13,784 bases of DNA from Belnapia sp. (lineage in GTDB: Bacteria; Pseudomonadota; Alphaproteobacteria; Acetobacterales; Acetobacteraceae): positions 1 to 13,784 of the forward strand of contig JAQGIA010000127.1 in NCBI GenBank assembly GCA_028291445.1, written 5' to 3'. The position numbers and the translations under genes were made by a program. How positions within the stretch are numbered: the stretch's first letter is position 1; each line of letters opens with the position of its first letter. Positions 1 to 6,311 of this stretch are shown here, piece by piece. The notes under the pieces are model-generated. The model saw only the letters and a list, made by a program, of their open reading frames with translations, made no database searches and was not told where the DNA came from.

Positions 1-387
1 GGCCGGGATCACCTTGCGGCCGGGGGTATGGCCGCATTTCTTCGGCATCTCCTGGTCCTCAAGCTGGATGCCGGTCACGCCGCCGGCCTCGTAGCCCATG
101 ACGGTGTGGCGGACGTTCAGCAGCCCGCCATAGCCGGTGTCGGCATCGGCGATCACCGGCGTCCTGCAGCCGCGGGCGAAGGTGCCGACCCGCGACACCA
201 TGTCGGTATAAGTGGCGATGCCGGCATCCGCCACGCCGAGATGCGAGGCGACGGTGCCGAAGCCGGTGACGTAGAGGCTGGTGAAGCCCATGCCGTCGGC
301 GACCCGCGCGGAGATCATGTCGAAGATGCCGGGCGCGACGATGAAGCGCTTCTCGGCGAAGGCGGCCTTCAGGCTGGGATGGGCCAT
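1..387 (-). CDS. Isocitrate lyase/PEP mutase superfamily enzyme (3' part beyond window)
   Basis: The first 129 codons are visible; the gene runs off the left edge. The family cleaves or rearranges small 2-oxo or 2-hydroxy acids in a TIM barrel with Mg2+ (isocitrate and methylisocitrate lyases, oxaloacetate hydrolases, PEP mutases). Visible motifs are YVTGFG (about residues 39-44), the metal-binding DADTGYGG at 81-88, IQLEDQ at 107-112 and PKKCGH at 115-120. The Cys at 118 is the residue that acts as catalytic acid in true lyases, so a lyase such as a 2-methylisocitrate lyase-like enzyme is favoured over a PEP mutase; the exact substrate is not determined. The ATG at 387 is preceded by AGGAG at good spacing. 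The start lies 14 nt after the stop of the Bug gene at 402-1382, so the two are probably cotranscribed. Confidence 0.9.
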   Translation of the reverse strand, partial: MAHPSLKAAFAEKRFIVAPGIFDMISARVADGMGFTSLYVTGFGTVASHLGVADAGIATYTDMVSRVGTFARGCRTPVIADADTGYGGLLNVRHTVMGYEAGGVTGIQLEDQEMPKKCGHTPGRKVIPA

Positions 388-401
388 CGGTGGTCTTACT
401 C

Positions 402-1382
402 CTATTGCTGGCGTTGGATATGGCCGGCCGCGGCGGCGGCGGCCCAGAGGCGGTCCTCGCGCTGCATCGCCTCCAGCAGGGCGGGGCCGGGGCGAAGGTC
501 GGGCTCGATGCCCATGGCGGTGAAGCGGCCGCGCAGCACGGGGTCGGCATAGGCCTGGGTCAGCAGCGCCTGCAGCCGCTCGACCACCGCGCCCGGCATC
601 CCGGCCGGGCCGAGCAGCGCGACCCAGCCGGCGATGTCGAATTCCGCGACCCCCTGTTCCTGCGCGGTCGGCACATCCGGGAAGAAAGGCGTGCGCGTCG
701 CGGTCGAGACGGCGAGGATACGGACGCGGCCGGTCTGCATATGCGGCGTGGCGCTGGCGGTGCTGGTCCAGCCGACCGGCAGGTGGCCGGCGACCACGTC
801 GTTCATCAACTGGCCGCCGGAGCGGTACTGCACGTCCGGCGTCTCGATGCCGGTGCGGCGGGCCAGCTCCTGGCCGATGAAGGAGGACAACGCCTCGGTG
901 CTGCCGGTGCCGACCTTGCCGGGATTGGCGCGGGCGAAGGCAATCATCTGCTGCAGGTCGGCGAAGGGCTGGGCGGCGCCGGCGGCGAGCACCATGGTGT
1001 TGCGCGACAGCATGGCGACCGGGGTGAAGCCGCCGATCGGGTCGTAGGGCAGATGCGCCAGGTGGTAGCGGTTCATGATGTGGGTGGAGACGACGGCGGT
1101 GAGCGTGTGGCCATCCGGCTCGGCCCGCGCGACGATCTCGGTGCCGACGACGCCGGCGGCACCGGCACGGTTCTCCACCACCACGGGATGCGGCAGCAGC
1201 GGCCGTAGCGCCTCGCCGATGGCGCGTGCCAGCAGGTCGGTGCCGCCGCCGGTCGCATAGGGGATGATCAGGCGGATCGGGCGGCTGGGCCATGCAGCTT
1301 GGGCGGCGGCGGCGCGCGGCAGCAGGCCCACGGAAGCTCCAAGACCGGGCAGGGCGAGCAGGGCACGGCGGCCGAAGCGCAT
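402..1382 (-). CDS. Bug/TctC-family periplasmic solute-binding protein (A)
   Basis: A 326-residue member of the Bug family, periplasmic receptors of tripartite tricarboxylate transporters that bind carboxylates and related small anions. It starts MRFGRRALLALPG, a cleavable signal peptide with a possible twin-arginine element, ending near AAAAQA (24-29). The mature start WPSRPIRLIIPYATGGGTD (31-49) carries the family's ligand loop, here TGGGTD, followed by VVENRAG and EPDGHTL. Length fits the family (about 320-330). The frame is open up to 1523, but I chose the ATG at 1382 because GGAGG lies 9 nt upstream and the signal peptide begins there. No membrane subunit gene is adjacent. It lies just upstream of the isocitrate lyase-superfamily gene, so its ligand may be that enzyme's substrate or a precursor (inference). 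Confidence 0.95.
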   Translation of the reverse strand: MRFGRRALLALPGLGASVGLLPRAAAAQAAWPSRPIRLIIPYATGGGTDLLARAIGEALRPLLPHPVVVENRAGAAGVVGTEIVARAEPDGHTLTAVVSTHIMNRYHLAHLPYDPIGGFTPVAMLSRNTMVLAAGAAQPFADLQQMIAFARANPGKVGTGSTEALSSFIGQELARRTGIETPDVQYRSGGQLMNDVVAGHLPVGWTSTASATPHMQTGRVRILAVSTATRTPFFPDVPTAQEQGVAEFDIAGWVALLGPAGMPGAVVERLQALLTQAYADPVLRGRFTAMGIEPDLRPGPALLEAMQREDRLWAAAAAAGHIQRQQ

Positions 1383-1521
1383 GATGGGGTTCCTCCGGAA
1401 TTTGGCCGGAGTATCGGCCGGTGCGCCGCTTGCCGAAAGGGGGGGCGTCGCGCGGAGGCTGCAAGCCCGGGCGGAAGCATGCCAGGATGCGCCGCCAGCA
1501 TAACCACCAAGGAGCGCAGCC
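1383..1521. promoter_or_regulatory. Divergent promoter region of Bug A and the NTF2-like gene
   Basis: This 139-nt region separates two divergent starts, each with its own Shine-Dalgarno (GGAGG for Bug A on the minus strand, AAGGAG for the NTF2-like gene). Promoters for both must lie here or be absent. A small dyad, GGCCG-N6-CGGCC (about 1403-1418), is visible; no convincing -35/-10 hexamers stand out. Confidence 0.3.
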
Positions 1522-1926
1522 ATGCCCGACGCCAGTGGAAAGCCCAGCCTGCCGAGCGCCGTTACCGAGATCGAGCAGGTGATCCAGACCTACTTCGACG
1601 GGCTCTACGAGGGCGATGTCGAGAAGCTCGCCGCCGCCTTCCATCCGGTCAGCCATCTGTACTGGGAGAAGGATGGCGGGGTGGAGGATCTGCCGCGCGC
1701 GCAATGGCTGGAGATGGTGAAGTCGCGGCCCTCGGGCGCCAGCCGCGGCCTGGTGCGGGACGACCGGATCCTGCTGATGGATATCAGCGGGCCGGAAACC
1801 GCGTTGGTGAAGGTCGCCTGCCAGCTCCCGCCGCGCTACTTCACGGATTACCTGGTGCTGAACCGCACCAGCGAGGGCTGGCGCATCGTCAGCAAGGTCT
1901 ATCGCTTCGATACCCGCGAAGGCTGA
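1522..1926 (+). CDS. NTF2/SnoaL-like (putative lumazine-binding type) protein
   Basis: A 134-residue cytosolic protein with the cone-shaped NTF2-like fold pattern: an N-terminal helix (VTEIEQVIQTYFDGLYEGDVEKLAAAFHP), a short segment SHLYWEKDGG, and a C-terminal sheet ending DYLVLNRTSEGWRIVSKVYRF. This pattern, with the closing GWRIVSKVY strand, resembles the Lumazine_bd_2 branch of NTF2-like proteins. Members are isomerases, dehydratases, small-ligand binders or of unknown role; no catalytic dyad can be assigned. The start is supported by AAGGAG 7 nt upstream of the ATG. It is divergent from Bug A (139-nt shared upstream region) and convergent with the 2OG oxygenase, with 6 nt between their stops. 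It appears to be transcribed alone. Function not recognised beyond the fold. Confidence 0.85.
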   Translation: MPDASGKPSLPSAVTEIEQVIQTYFDGLYEGDVEKLAAAFHPVSHLYWEKDGGVEDLPRAQWLEMVKSRPSGASRGLVRDDRILLMDISGPETALVKVACQLPPRYFTDYLVLNRTSEGWRIVSKVYRFDTREG

Positions 1927-1932
1927 GCGGGC

Positions 1933-3036
1933 CTAGCTCGCCGCCGCTTCGAAACCGGCGCCGAAGCGGATGCCGGGCGCCGAGCGGAGCACTTCCGCCG
2001 CCTCGTCGTAGAGGAAGGGCAGGAAGACATGGCGGCGCCCGGCGGTCACGGGCGTCGCCTCATGCAGCAGCGAGCAGGAGAAGACCACCGCGCCCCCGGT
2101 CGGCGGCCGGTACAGCCGCTGGCCGAATTCGGGGAAGCGCAGGTCGCCCCCCGCATGCGCCTCGGCGTCCAGGTTGAGGCTGACGGCGAAGCGGCGATGC
2201 GCGGTGGCCGGGATGGTGTCGTCCCGGTGCGGCGAGAAGCCGCCCGCATCGGCCGCGTCGTAGCAACCGATGACATAGCGCTCGATCCGGGTGGCTTTGA
2301 ATTGGAAGGCTTGGCGGATCGCCGGCAGCAGGCGGACGGCCAGGCGCTGGCGGATGCCGGCGAGCAATGCCGGGTCCTCGACCAGGCAATCCCGCCGGCG
2401 CTTCATGCCCGGCACCGGGACCAGCACGGTCTGCCCGCCGATCTCGCGGGTGACGCCGGAGGGGGTGCTGCCGCGGGCCACGGCATGGGCGATCAGGCTG
2501 CGGCAGAATTCCGGCTCGAAGACCCGGGGCAACAGCAGCACCGGGGCCTGCAAGGGCGCCCCGGCATGGGCCTCGACCGATGGCAGCGCGGCGAAGGCGG
2601 CGAGCGCCGCGCCGGAATCCTGCAGCGGCCACATCCCCAGCAGCCGCAGCATCGGGTCCAGCAGCATCCAGACCGGCCGCATGCTGGCCCCGTCCCGGTC
2701 CAGCAGCCCCCAGGCCCGGAGCGCCGCCCGATCGGTGTCGCGCGCCACCAGGATCTGCGCCTCGAGCGCGCGCAGCCGCGCATCCGCTGCGTCATCGGCG
2801 CTGGAGGTGACGGCGAGGAAGACCCGTTCCTGCCAGTCCTGCAGGTGGAGATGGGCCGCCAGCGCGTCGAGCGCCGCGGCCGCGACCGGGGCCGAGGCGC
2901 GGCCCAGAACGCAGACCAGCACATGGCGGCCGGCGAGATTGCCGAACTCCGCCTCCGGCTCGACATTGGTCTGGATCTGGATGAGGGGCGCCGCCTCGCC
3001 GATGGCAAGCGGCCCCTGGCGTGCGGGAACGATCAT
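1933..3036 (-). CDS. 2OG-Fe(II) oxygenase (prolyl 4-hydroxylase-like) with thioredoxin-like N-terminal region
   Basis: A 367-residue two-part protein. Residues about 10-150 resemble a peroxiredoxin/thioredoxin-like fold (AIGEAAPLIQIQTN, then GNLAGRHVLVCVLG and VFLAVTSSADD) but lack a recognisable peroxidatic Cys motif. Residues about 165-345 form a double-stranded beta-helix dioxygenase: HRD at 270-272 gives the first two iron ligands, H325 in LLHEATPV is the third, and R335, ten residues later, fits the 2-oxoglutarate anchor. SLNLD, GGDLRFPEFG and GGAVVFSCS match the PKHD/P4H-like branch. Such enzymes hydroxylate a protein or small-molecule carbon using 2OG and O2; the substrate is unknown. 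No Shine-Dalgarno sequence precedes the ATG at 3036, and an in-frame TGA lies not far upstream, so this is the first available ATG. It probably has its own promoter in the AT-rich gap behind it. Confidence 0.9.
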   Translation of the reverse strand: MIVPARQGPLAIGEAAPLIQIQTNVEPEAEFGNLAGRHVLVCVLGRASAPVAAAALDALAAHLHLQDWQERVFLAVTSSADDAADARLRALEAQILVARDTDRAALRAWGLLDRDGASMRPVWMLLDPMLRLLGMWPLQDSGAALAAFAALPSVEAHAGAPLQAPVLLLPRVFEPEFCRSLIAHAVARGSTPSGVTREIGGQTVLVPVPGMKRRRDCLVEDPALLAGIRQRLAVRLLPAIRQAFQFKATRIERYVIGCYDAADAGGFSPHRDDTIPATAHRRFAVSLNLDAEAHAGGDLRFPEFGQRLYRPPTGGAVVFSCSLLHEATPVTAGRRHVFLPFLYDEAAEVLRSAPGIRFGAGFEAAAS

Positions 3037-3039
3037 GTC

Positions 3040-3080
3040 CCGTAACGTATCAGTGGTTGATGTAGTCTTGGTTAATCAAC
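3040..3080 (-). promoter_or_regulatory. Putative promoter and operator of the 2OG oxygenase gene
   Basis: The 60-nt gap 3037-3096 is clearly AT-richer than its surroundings. On the minus strand TTAACC (3075-3070) and TGATAC (3053-3048) are separated by 16 nt and could be -35 and -10 elements. A perfect 6-bp inverted repeat, GTTGAT (3056-3061) and ATCAAC (3075-3080) with a 13-nt spacer, overlaps the proposed -35 and spacer as an operator would. Transcription would start only a few bases before the ATG at 3036. This is read by eye; no promoter model for this organism was applied. Confidence 0.4.
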
Positions 3081-3096
3081 TTATGCGTGCATTATC

Positions 3097-4212
3097 CTAG
3101 CTGTTGGGTCGCAGCAGGTAGGGTGCGCCGGAGCGCTCGCAGATGCCGCGGATCAGCGCATCCAGGCTGTCCGGCACCGGCACGCCCTGGGCCAGGCGCT
3201 GCGCCCGCATCCGGTCCTCCGGCTCGCCGGCGACCAGCACCGGCTCGGCCGGATCGGCCGGCGGCGTCGCATGCAGCACGTCGAGCGCATCGTCGAGATC
3301 GGCTTCGAAGGCGCCGGGATCGCGGAAGGCCGCCGGGTCCAGCGCCAGGAAGAAATGGCCGATGTTGTGCGGCTGGCCGGGCTGCTGGGTGCGGTTGCGG
3401 ATCGGCGAGAAGCTGGCGCCGACCAGGGTGCCGCCGAGGATATGCACCAGCATCGCCAGGCCGTAGCCCTTGGCGCTGCCCTTGGATTCCGTCCCTCCCA
3501 CCGGGGTGATGCCGCCCTCCGGCCGCTGGAAGACGAAGGCATTGCCCTCATGCGGGTCTGCCACGTTGCGGCCGGCGCCGTCGATCACCCAGCCTTCCGG
3601 CAGCGGCGCATCGTTCAGGTGGTGCACCTTCACCTTGCCGGCGGCGACGGTGGTGGTCGCCATGTCCAGCACGAAGGGCGGGTTGCGGCTGGCGGGGGCG
3701 GCGAAGGCCAGCGGGTTGGTGCCGAGCACCGGCATGGCGCCCCGGGTCGGCACCATGGTTACGCCCCGGGTCGATGAGGTCACCATGCCGATGACGCCGC
3801 GCGCCGAGGCCATGCGGGCATAGGCGCCGGCGGCGCCGAAGTGGTGGCTGTTGACCACGCCCACGACGCCGACGCCGAACTGCTTCGCCTTGTCCACCGC
3901 GAGGTTCATCGCCATCGCCGAGACCGGATGGCCGAGGCCGTCGGCGCCATCCAGCAAGGCGGTCGGGCCGGTGTCGCGCAGCACCTTGGGCTGGGCGGCG
4001 ATCTGGATGCGCTGTTCGGCGACGCCTTCCTCATAGGTCATCAGCATCGAGAGACCGTGGCTGTCCACGCCCATCAGGTCGGTCTCGACCATGATGTTCG
4101 CGGTGGTCTCGGCATTCTCCTGCGCCATGCCCCAGGCGGTGAGGATGGCGATGATCTGGGCGCGGATGGCGTCGGCGGGGACGGGGCGGCCGGTGGTGAC
4201 GTTCTTGGCCAT
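3097..4212 (-). CDS. Malate/L-lactate dehydrogenase family (Ldh/YlbC-type) oxidoreductase
   Basis: A 371-residue member of the Ldh_2 family: NAD(P)-dependent 2-hydroxy acid dehydrogenases (malate, L-lactate, sulfolactate, ureidoglycolate, delta1-piperideine-2-carboxylate reductase types), unrelated to classical MDH/LDH. Visible family marks are VDSHG (49-53), VVNSHHFGAAG (119-129), GTNPLAFAAP (164-173), FVLDMATTTVAAGKV (180-194) and the glycine-rich KGYGLAMLVHILGG (248-261). It is full length and cytosolic. The ATG at 4212 gives the usual N-terminus but has no close Shine-Dalgarno; a strong hairpin ends 12 nt upstream, with AAGGAGG on its far side. It lies downstream of Bug B on the same strand, separated by 133 nt containing two hairpins, so it is probably not a simple operon partner. 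It would interconvert a 2-hydroxy and a 2-oxo acid; substrate undetermined. Confidence 0.93.
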   Translation of the reverse strand: MAKNVTTGRPVPADAIRAQIIAILTAWGMAQENAETTANIMVETDLMGVDSHGLSMLMTYEEGVAEQRIQIAAQPKVLRDTGPTALLDGADGLGHPVSAMAMNLAVDKAKQFGVGVVGVVNSHHFGAAGAYARMASARGVIGMVTSSTRGVTMVPTRGAMPVLGTNPLAFAAPASRNPPFVLDMATTTVAAGKVKVHHLNDAPLPEGWVIDGAGRNVADPHEGNAFVFQRPEGGITPVGGTESKGSAKGYGLAMLVHILGGTLVGASFSPIRNRTQQPGQPHNIGHFFLALDPAAFRDPGAFEADLDDALDVLHATPPADPAEPVLVAGEPEDRMRAQRLAQGVPVPDSLDALIRGICERSGAPYLLRPNS

Positions 4213-4224
4213 TTTGTGTAAAGG

Positions 4225-4254
4225 CCGGGGAGGAAAAAAGTATTTCCTCCCCGG
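4225..4254. repeat. Perfect 12-bp hairpin H1 in the leader of the dehydrogenase gene
   Basis: CCGGGGAGGAAA (4225-4236) and TTTCCTCCCCGG (4243-4254) pair perfectly around the loop AAAGTA. On the plus strand it is followed by ACCCCTCC and a T-rich run to 4273, like an intrinsic terminator, but no plus-strand gene ends here. On the minus strand it sits in the 5' leader of the dehydrogenase, 12 nt before its ATG. Confidence 0.75.
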
Positions 4255-4278
4255 ACCCCTCCTTTCTTTTTTTGTGAG

Positions 4279-4290
4279 TAAGAATTCTTA
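4279..4290. promoter_or_regulatory. 12-bp perfect palindrome in an AT-rich spacer
   Basis: TAAGAATTCTTA is a perfect palindrome between the two hairpins, in the most AT-rich stretch of the window (about 4266-4308). It could be an operator or part of a promoter for the dehydrogenase gene on the minus strand, or simply the centre of an inserted repeat element. No clear -35/-10 pair stands out. Confidence 0.3.
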
Positions 4291-4315
4291 ACTAATAAAA
4301 ATAGATGAGTGGGGC

Positions 4316-4343
4316 TTGGGGAGAGAATACATTCTCTTCCCAA
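4316..4343 (-). terminator. Hairpin H2 after the Bug B gene, probable terminator
   Basis: TTGGGGAGAGAAT (4316-4328) and ATTCTCTTCCCAA (4331-4343) form a 13-bp stem with one mismatch (G-T) and a very short loop. On the minus strand it begins 2 nt after the TGA of Bug B and is followed by AAGCCCC-type sequence and then CTATTTTTATT, so it may end that transcript. The T run is about 10 nt past the stem, which is less than ideal for a Rho-independent terminator. Confidence 0.5.
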
Positions 4344-4345
4344 CC

Positions 4346-5347
4346 TCAATCCACCCGCGCCCCCGTCGCCCTGACGATCGGCACCCAGCGCTCGATCTCG
4401 GCCGCGATGAAGGCCCGCGTCCGCTCCGGCGTCATCCCTTCCGGGATGGTATTGCCGAGGCCGATCAGCCGGTCCCGCACCGCCGGCACGTGCAGTGCCT
4501 CGGCGATCTGCTCATAGAGGAATTGGCGGATCGGCAGCGGCGTGCCGAGGGTGGTGGACCAGGGTGTCCAGGTGGTCGCCTGGTAGGCGGGCAGGCCGGC
4601 CTCGGCGCTGGTCGGCACCTCGGGCGCCATCGGGGAGCGTTCGGGGGTGGCGATGACGATTCCCCGCACGATGCCGGCCTTCAGCGGTTCCGCCAGGAAG
4701 GAGATGGTATCCGCCTGGAAGGCGGTGCGGCCGGCCGCGAGGTCGGCGAAGGCGGCGGCGGAACCGCGGTAGGGGACGTGCTGCGCCTCGACACCCAGCA
4801 GGTTCACCAGCATGGCGCCGGCGATATGCCCGGTGGTGCCGTTGCCGGAGGAGCCGTAGTCGTATTTCCCCGGGTTGGCCTTCAGCAGCGCGGTGAATTC
4901 GGCCAGCGTGCGGATGTTCAGGGAGGGATGCACCGCGACGGCGATGGCGGAATGGCTGCTGATGGTGACGTGGTCCACGCCGGTCAGCGGATGCACCCGC
5001 AGGCGTTCGCCGTAGAGCCCGACATTCAGCGTATGCGAGCCCAGCGCGCCGACCAGCAGCGTATAGCCATCGGGCGGGGTGGCGGCGACGGTCTCGAAGG
5101 CGACGGTGCCGCCGCCGCTCGGCCGGTTCTCGACGATGAACTGCTGGCCGAGCTGCTGGCTGAGCTGGCTTGCCACGACGCGCGCGTTGATATCGGCATT
5201 GACGCCAGGGGCCAGCGCCACGACGATGCGGACCGGGCGCGACGGATAATCGGTACCCGGCGCACGCGGCTGGGCCTGGGTCTGGGCCTGAGCTTGGGCC
5301 GTGCCGAAGGCGAGCGTGGCCACCAGGGCCGCAAGCAATATTTTCAT
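4346..5347 (-). CDS. Bug/TctC-family periplasmic solute-binding protein (B), atypical ligand loop
   Basis: A 333-residue Bug protein. The signal peptide MKILLAALVATLAFGTAQA is followed by a Gln-Ala repeat (about 17-26) that makes a low-complexity mature N-terminus. The domain begins YPSRPVRIVVALAPG (34-48). The family's ligand-binding loop, usually P-x-GG-x-x-D, reads APGVNAD (46-52), losing the second Gly. Other marks: VENRPSGGG (72-80), PPDGYTLLVG, YGSSGNGTTGHIAGAM and VPYRG. The ATG at 5347 has a GGGGGA purine run upstream. The gene follows the FAH-family gene by 72 nt and the dioxygenase gene on the same strand, suggesting one catabolic transcript of dioxygenase, hydrolase and binding protein. 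A strong hairpin follows its stop. No TctA or TctB gene is nearby. Confidence 0.94.
   Translation of the reverse strand: MKILLAALVATLAFGTAQAQAQTQAQPRAPGTDYPSRPVRIVVALAPGVNADINARVVASQLSQQLGQQFIVENRPSGGGTVAFETVAATPPDGYTLLVGALGSHTLNVGLYGERLRVHPLTGVDHVTISSHSAIAVAVHPSLNIRTLAEFTALLKANPGKYDYGSSGNGTTGHIAGAMLVNLLGVEAQHVPYRGSAAAFADLAAGRTAFQADTISFLAEPLKAGIVRGIVIATPERSPMAPEVPTSAEAGLPAYQATTWTPWSTTLGTPLPIRQFLYEQIAEALHVPAVRDRLIGLGNTIPEGMTPERTRAFIAAEIERWVPIVRATGARVD
5270..5299 (-). repeat. Five-copy hexanucleotide repeat coding (Ala/Thr-Gln)5
   Basis: Five imperfect CTGGGC-like hexamers lie in tandem. On the minus strand they encode AQAQAQTQAQ at the signal peptide cleavage region of Bug B. Such a repeat can change length by replication slippage without shifting the frame, altering only the linker after the signal peptide. 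Confidence 0.7.
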
Positions 5348-5419
5348 TGGTGTTTCCCCCAGGCGTTCAGGCGCGGCGTCTTGCTCATGGTGGCGGGAGC
5401 GGCACCGCTTCGCTCGCCC

Positions 5420-6310
5420 TCAACCGATCCCGTGTTCCAGTACGCCAACCTTTTCGACCTCCAGCCGCATCCGGTCGCCCGGCTTCAGGTAGCGCGGCGG
5501 GTTGCGGAAATGGCCGGAGCCGGCGGGCGTGCCGGTGGCGATGATGTCGCCCGGCTGCAACGCCATGTAGCGGGAGAGGTAGGCGATCAGCGCGGCGACG
5601 CTGAAGATCAGGTCGTGGGTATTGCCCTCCTGCACCAGCTCGTCGTTCAGCCAGCAGCGCAGGCCGAGCTGCCAGGGCTCGCCGACCTCATCCGCGGTGA
5701 CGAGGTAGGGGCCGAGCGGGCAGAAGCCGTCGAGGCCCTTGGCGAAGCTGGTCATGGCGAGCGGCTGGTCGAATTGGAATTCGCGGGCGGAGACGTCGTT
5801 CAGCACGGTATAGCCGGCGACGTGGTCGAGCGCGGTGCCCTCCGCCACCTGCCAGGCGGTGCGGCCGATGACGACGGCGAGTTCCACTTCCCAATCCGGC
5901 TTGGTGACGCTGGCCGGGATGGCGACCAGGCTGCCGGGGCCGCAGACCGAGGAGGTGGGCTTCAGGAAGATGCGCGGCGCCGTCAGCTTCGGCCCGCCGA
6001 CTTCCTTGGCGTGGTCAGCATAGTTGCGGCCAACCCCAAGGATCTTGCCGGGGGCGAGCGGCGCCAGCAGGCCGACCGAGGCGAGCGGCCGGCGCAGTGC
6101 CGCCTGGTCCGGCCGAGCGGCGAAGGCGACCGCCCGGCTGGCGGCAACCAGCGCCGGCTCCCCGGCTTCGAGCAGCCCTCGCATGGTCCCGGGCAGGGCA
6201 GGGGCGGCGGGGTCGGTGGCGCGCAGCGCGGCGGCCAGCGGCACGATGGCATCGCCGAGCACGGCGCCGATCTGGGTGGTGCCATCGGCGCTGAAGGTGG
6301 CCAGCTTCAT
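5420..6310 (-). CDS. Fumarylacetoacetate hydrolase (FAH)-family protein
   Basis: A 296-residue cytosolic FAH-superfamily enzyme. The family hydrolyses or decarboxylates 2,4-dioxo acids and related compounds (fumarylpyruvate and acylpyruvate hydrolases, oxaloacetate decarboxylase, 2-keto-pentenoate hydratase-like enzymes) using Mg2+. Visible are the N-terminal FAH_N-like part (1-80), GVGRNYADHAKE (92-103), the metal ligands E141 and E143 in DWEVELAVVIG and D172 in LNDVSARE, FAKGLDGFCPLGP (189-201) and the closing GDIIATGTPAG (254-264). All catalytic elements look intact. The ATG lies 1 nt after the stop of the upstream TauD-like gene and has no Shine-Dalgarno of its own, so translation is probably coupled. 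It likely cleaves the product of the dioxygenase or a downstream intermediate; the substrate is not identified. Confidence 0.95.
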   Translation of the reverse strand: MKLATFSADGTTQIGAVLGDAIVPLAAALRATDPAAPALPGTMRGLLEAGEPALVAASRAVAFAARPDQAALRRPLASVGLLAPLAPGKILGVGRNYADHAKEVGGPKLTAPRIFLKPTSSVCGPGSLVAIPASVTKPDWEVELAVVIGRTAWQVAEGTALDHVAGYTVLNDVSAREFQFDQPLAMTSFAKGLDGFCPLGPYLVTADEVGEPWQLGLRCWLNDELVQEGNTHDLIFSVAALIAYLSRYMALQPGDIIATGTPAGSGHFRNPPRYLKPGDRMRLEVEKVGVLEHGIG

Positions 6311-6311
6311 G

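Noticed and set aside
1383..1523. Longer N-terminus for Bug A
   Set aside because: It would place about 47 non-signal residues before the signal peptide. GGAGG 9 nt before the ATG at 1382 decides the start.
4255..4273. Intrinsic terminator for a plus-strand transcript at hairpin H1
   Set aside because: Stem plus T-rich run look right, but no plus-strand gene lies upstream for over 2 kb, so it was recorded as a hairpin repeat rather than a terminator.
4213..4345. Transposon or MITE with target-site duplication
   Set aside because: The inverted hairpins suggest it, but I could not find a convincing flanking direct repeat, so no mobile element is called.
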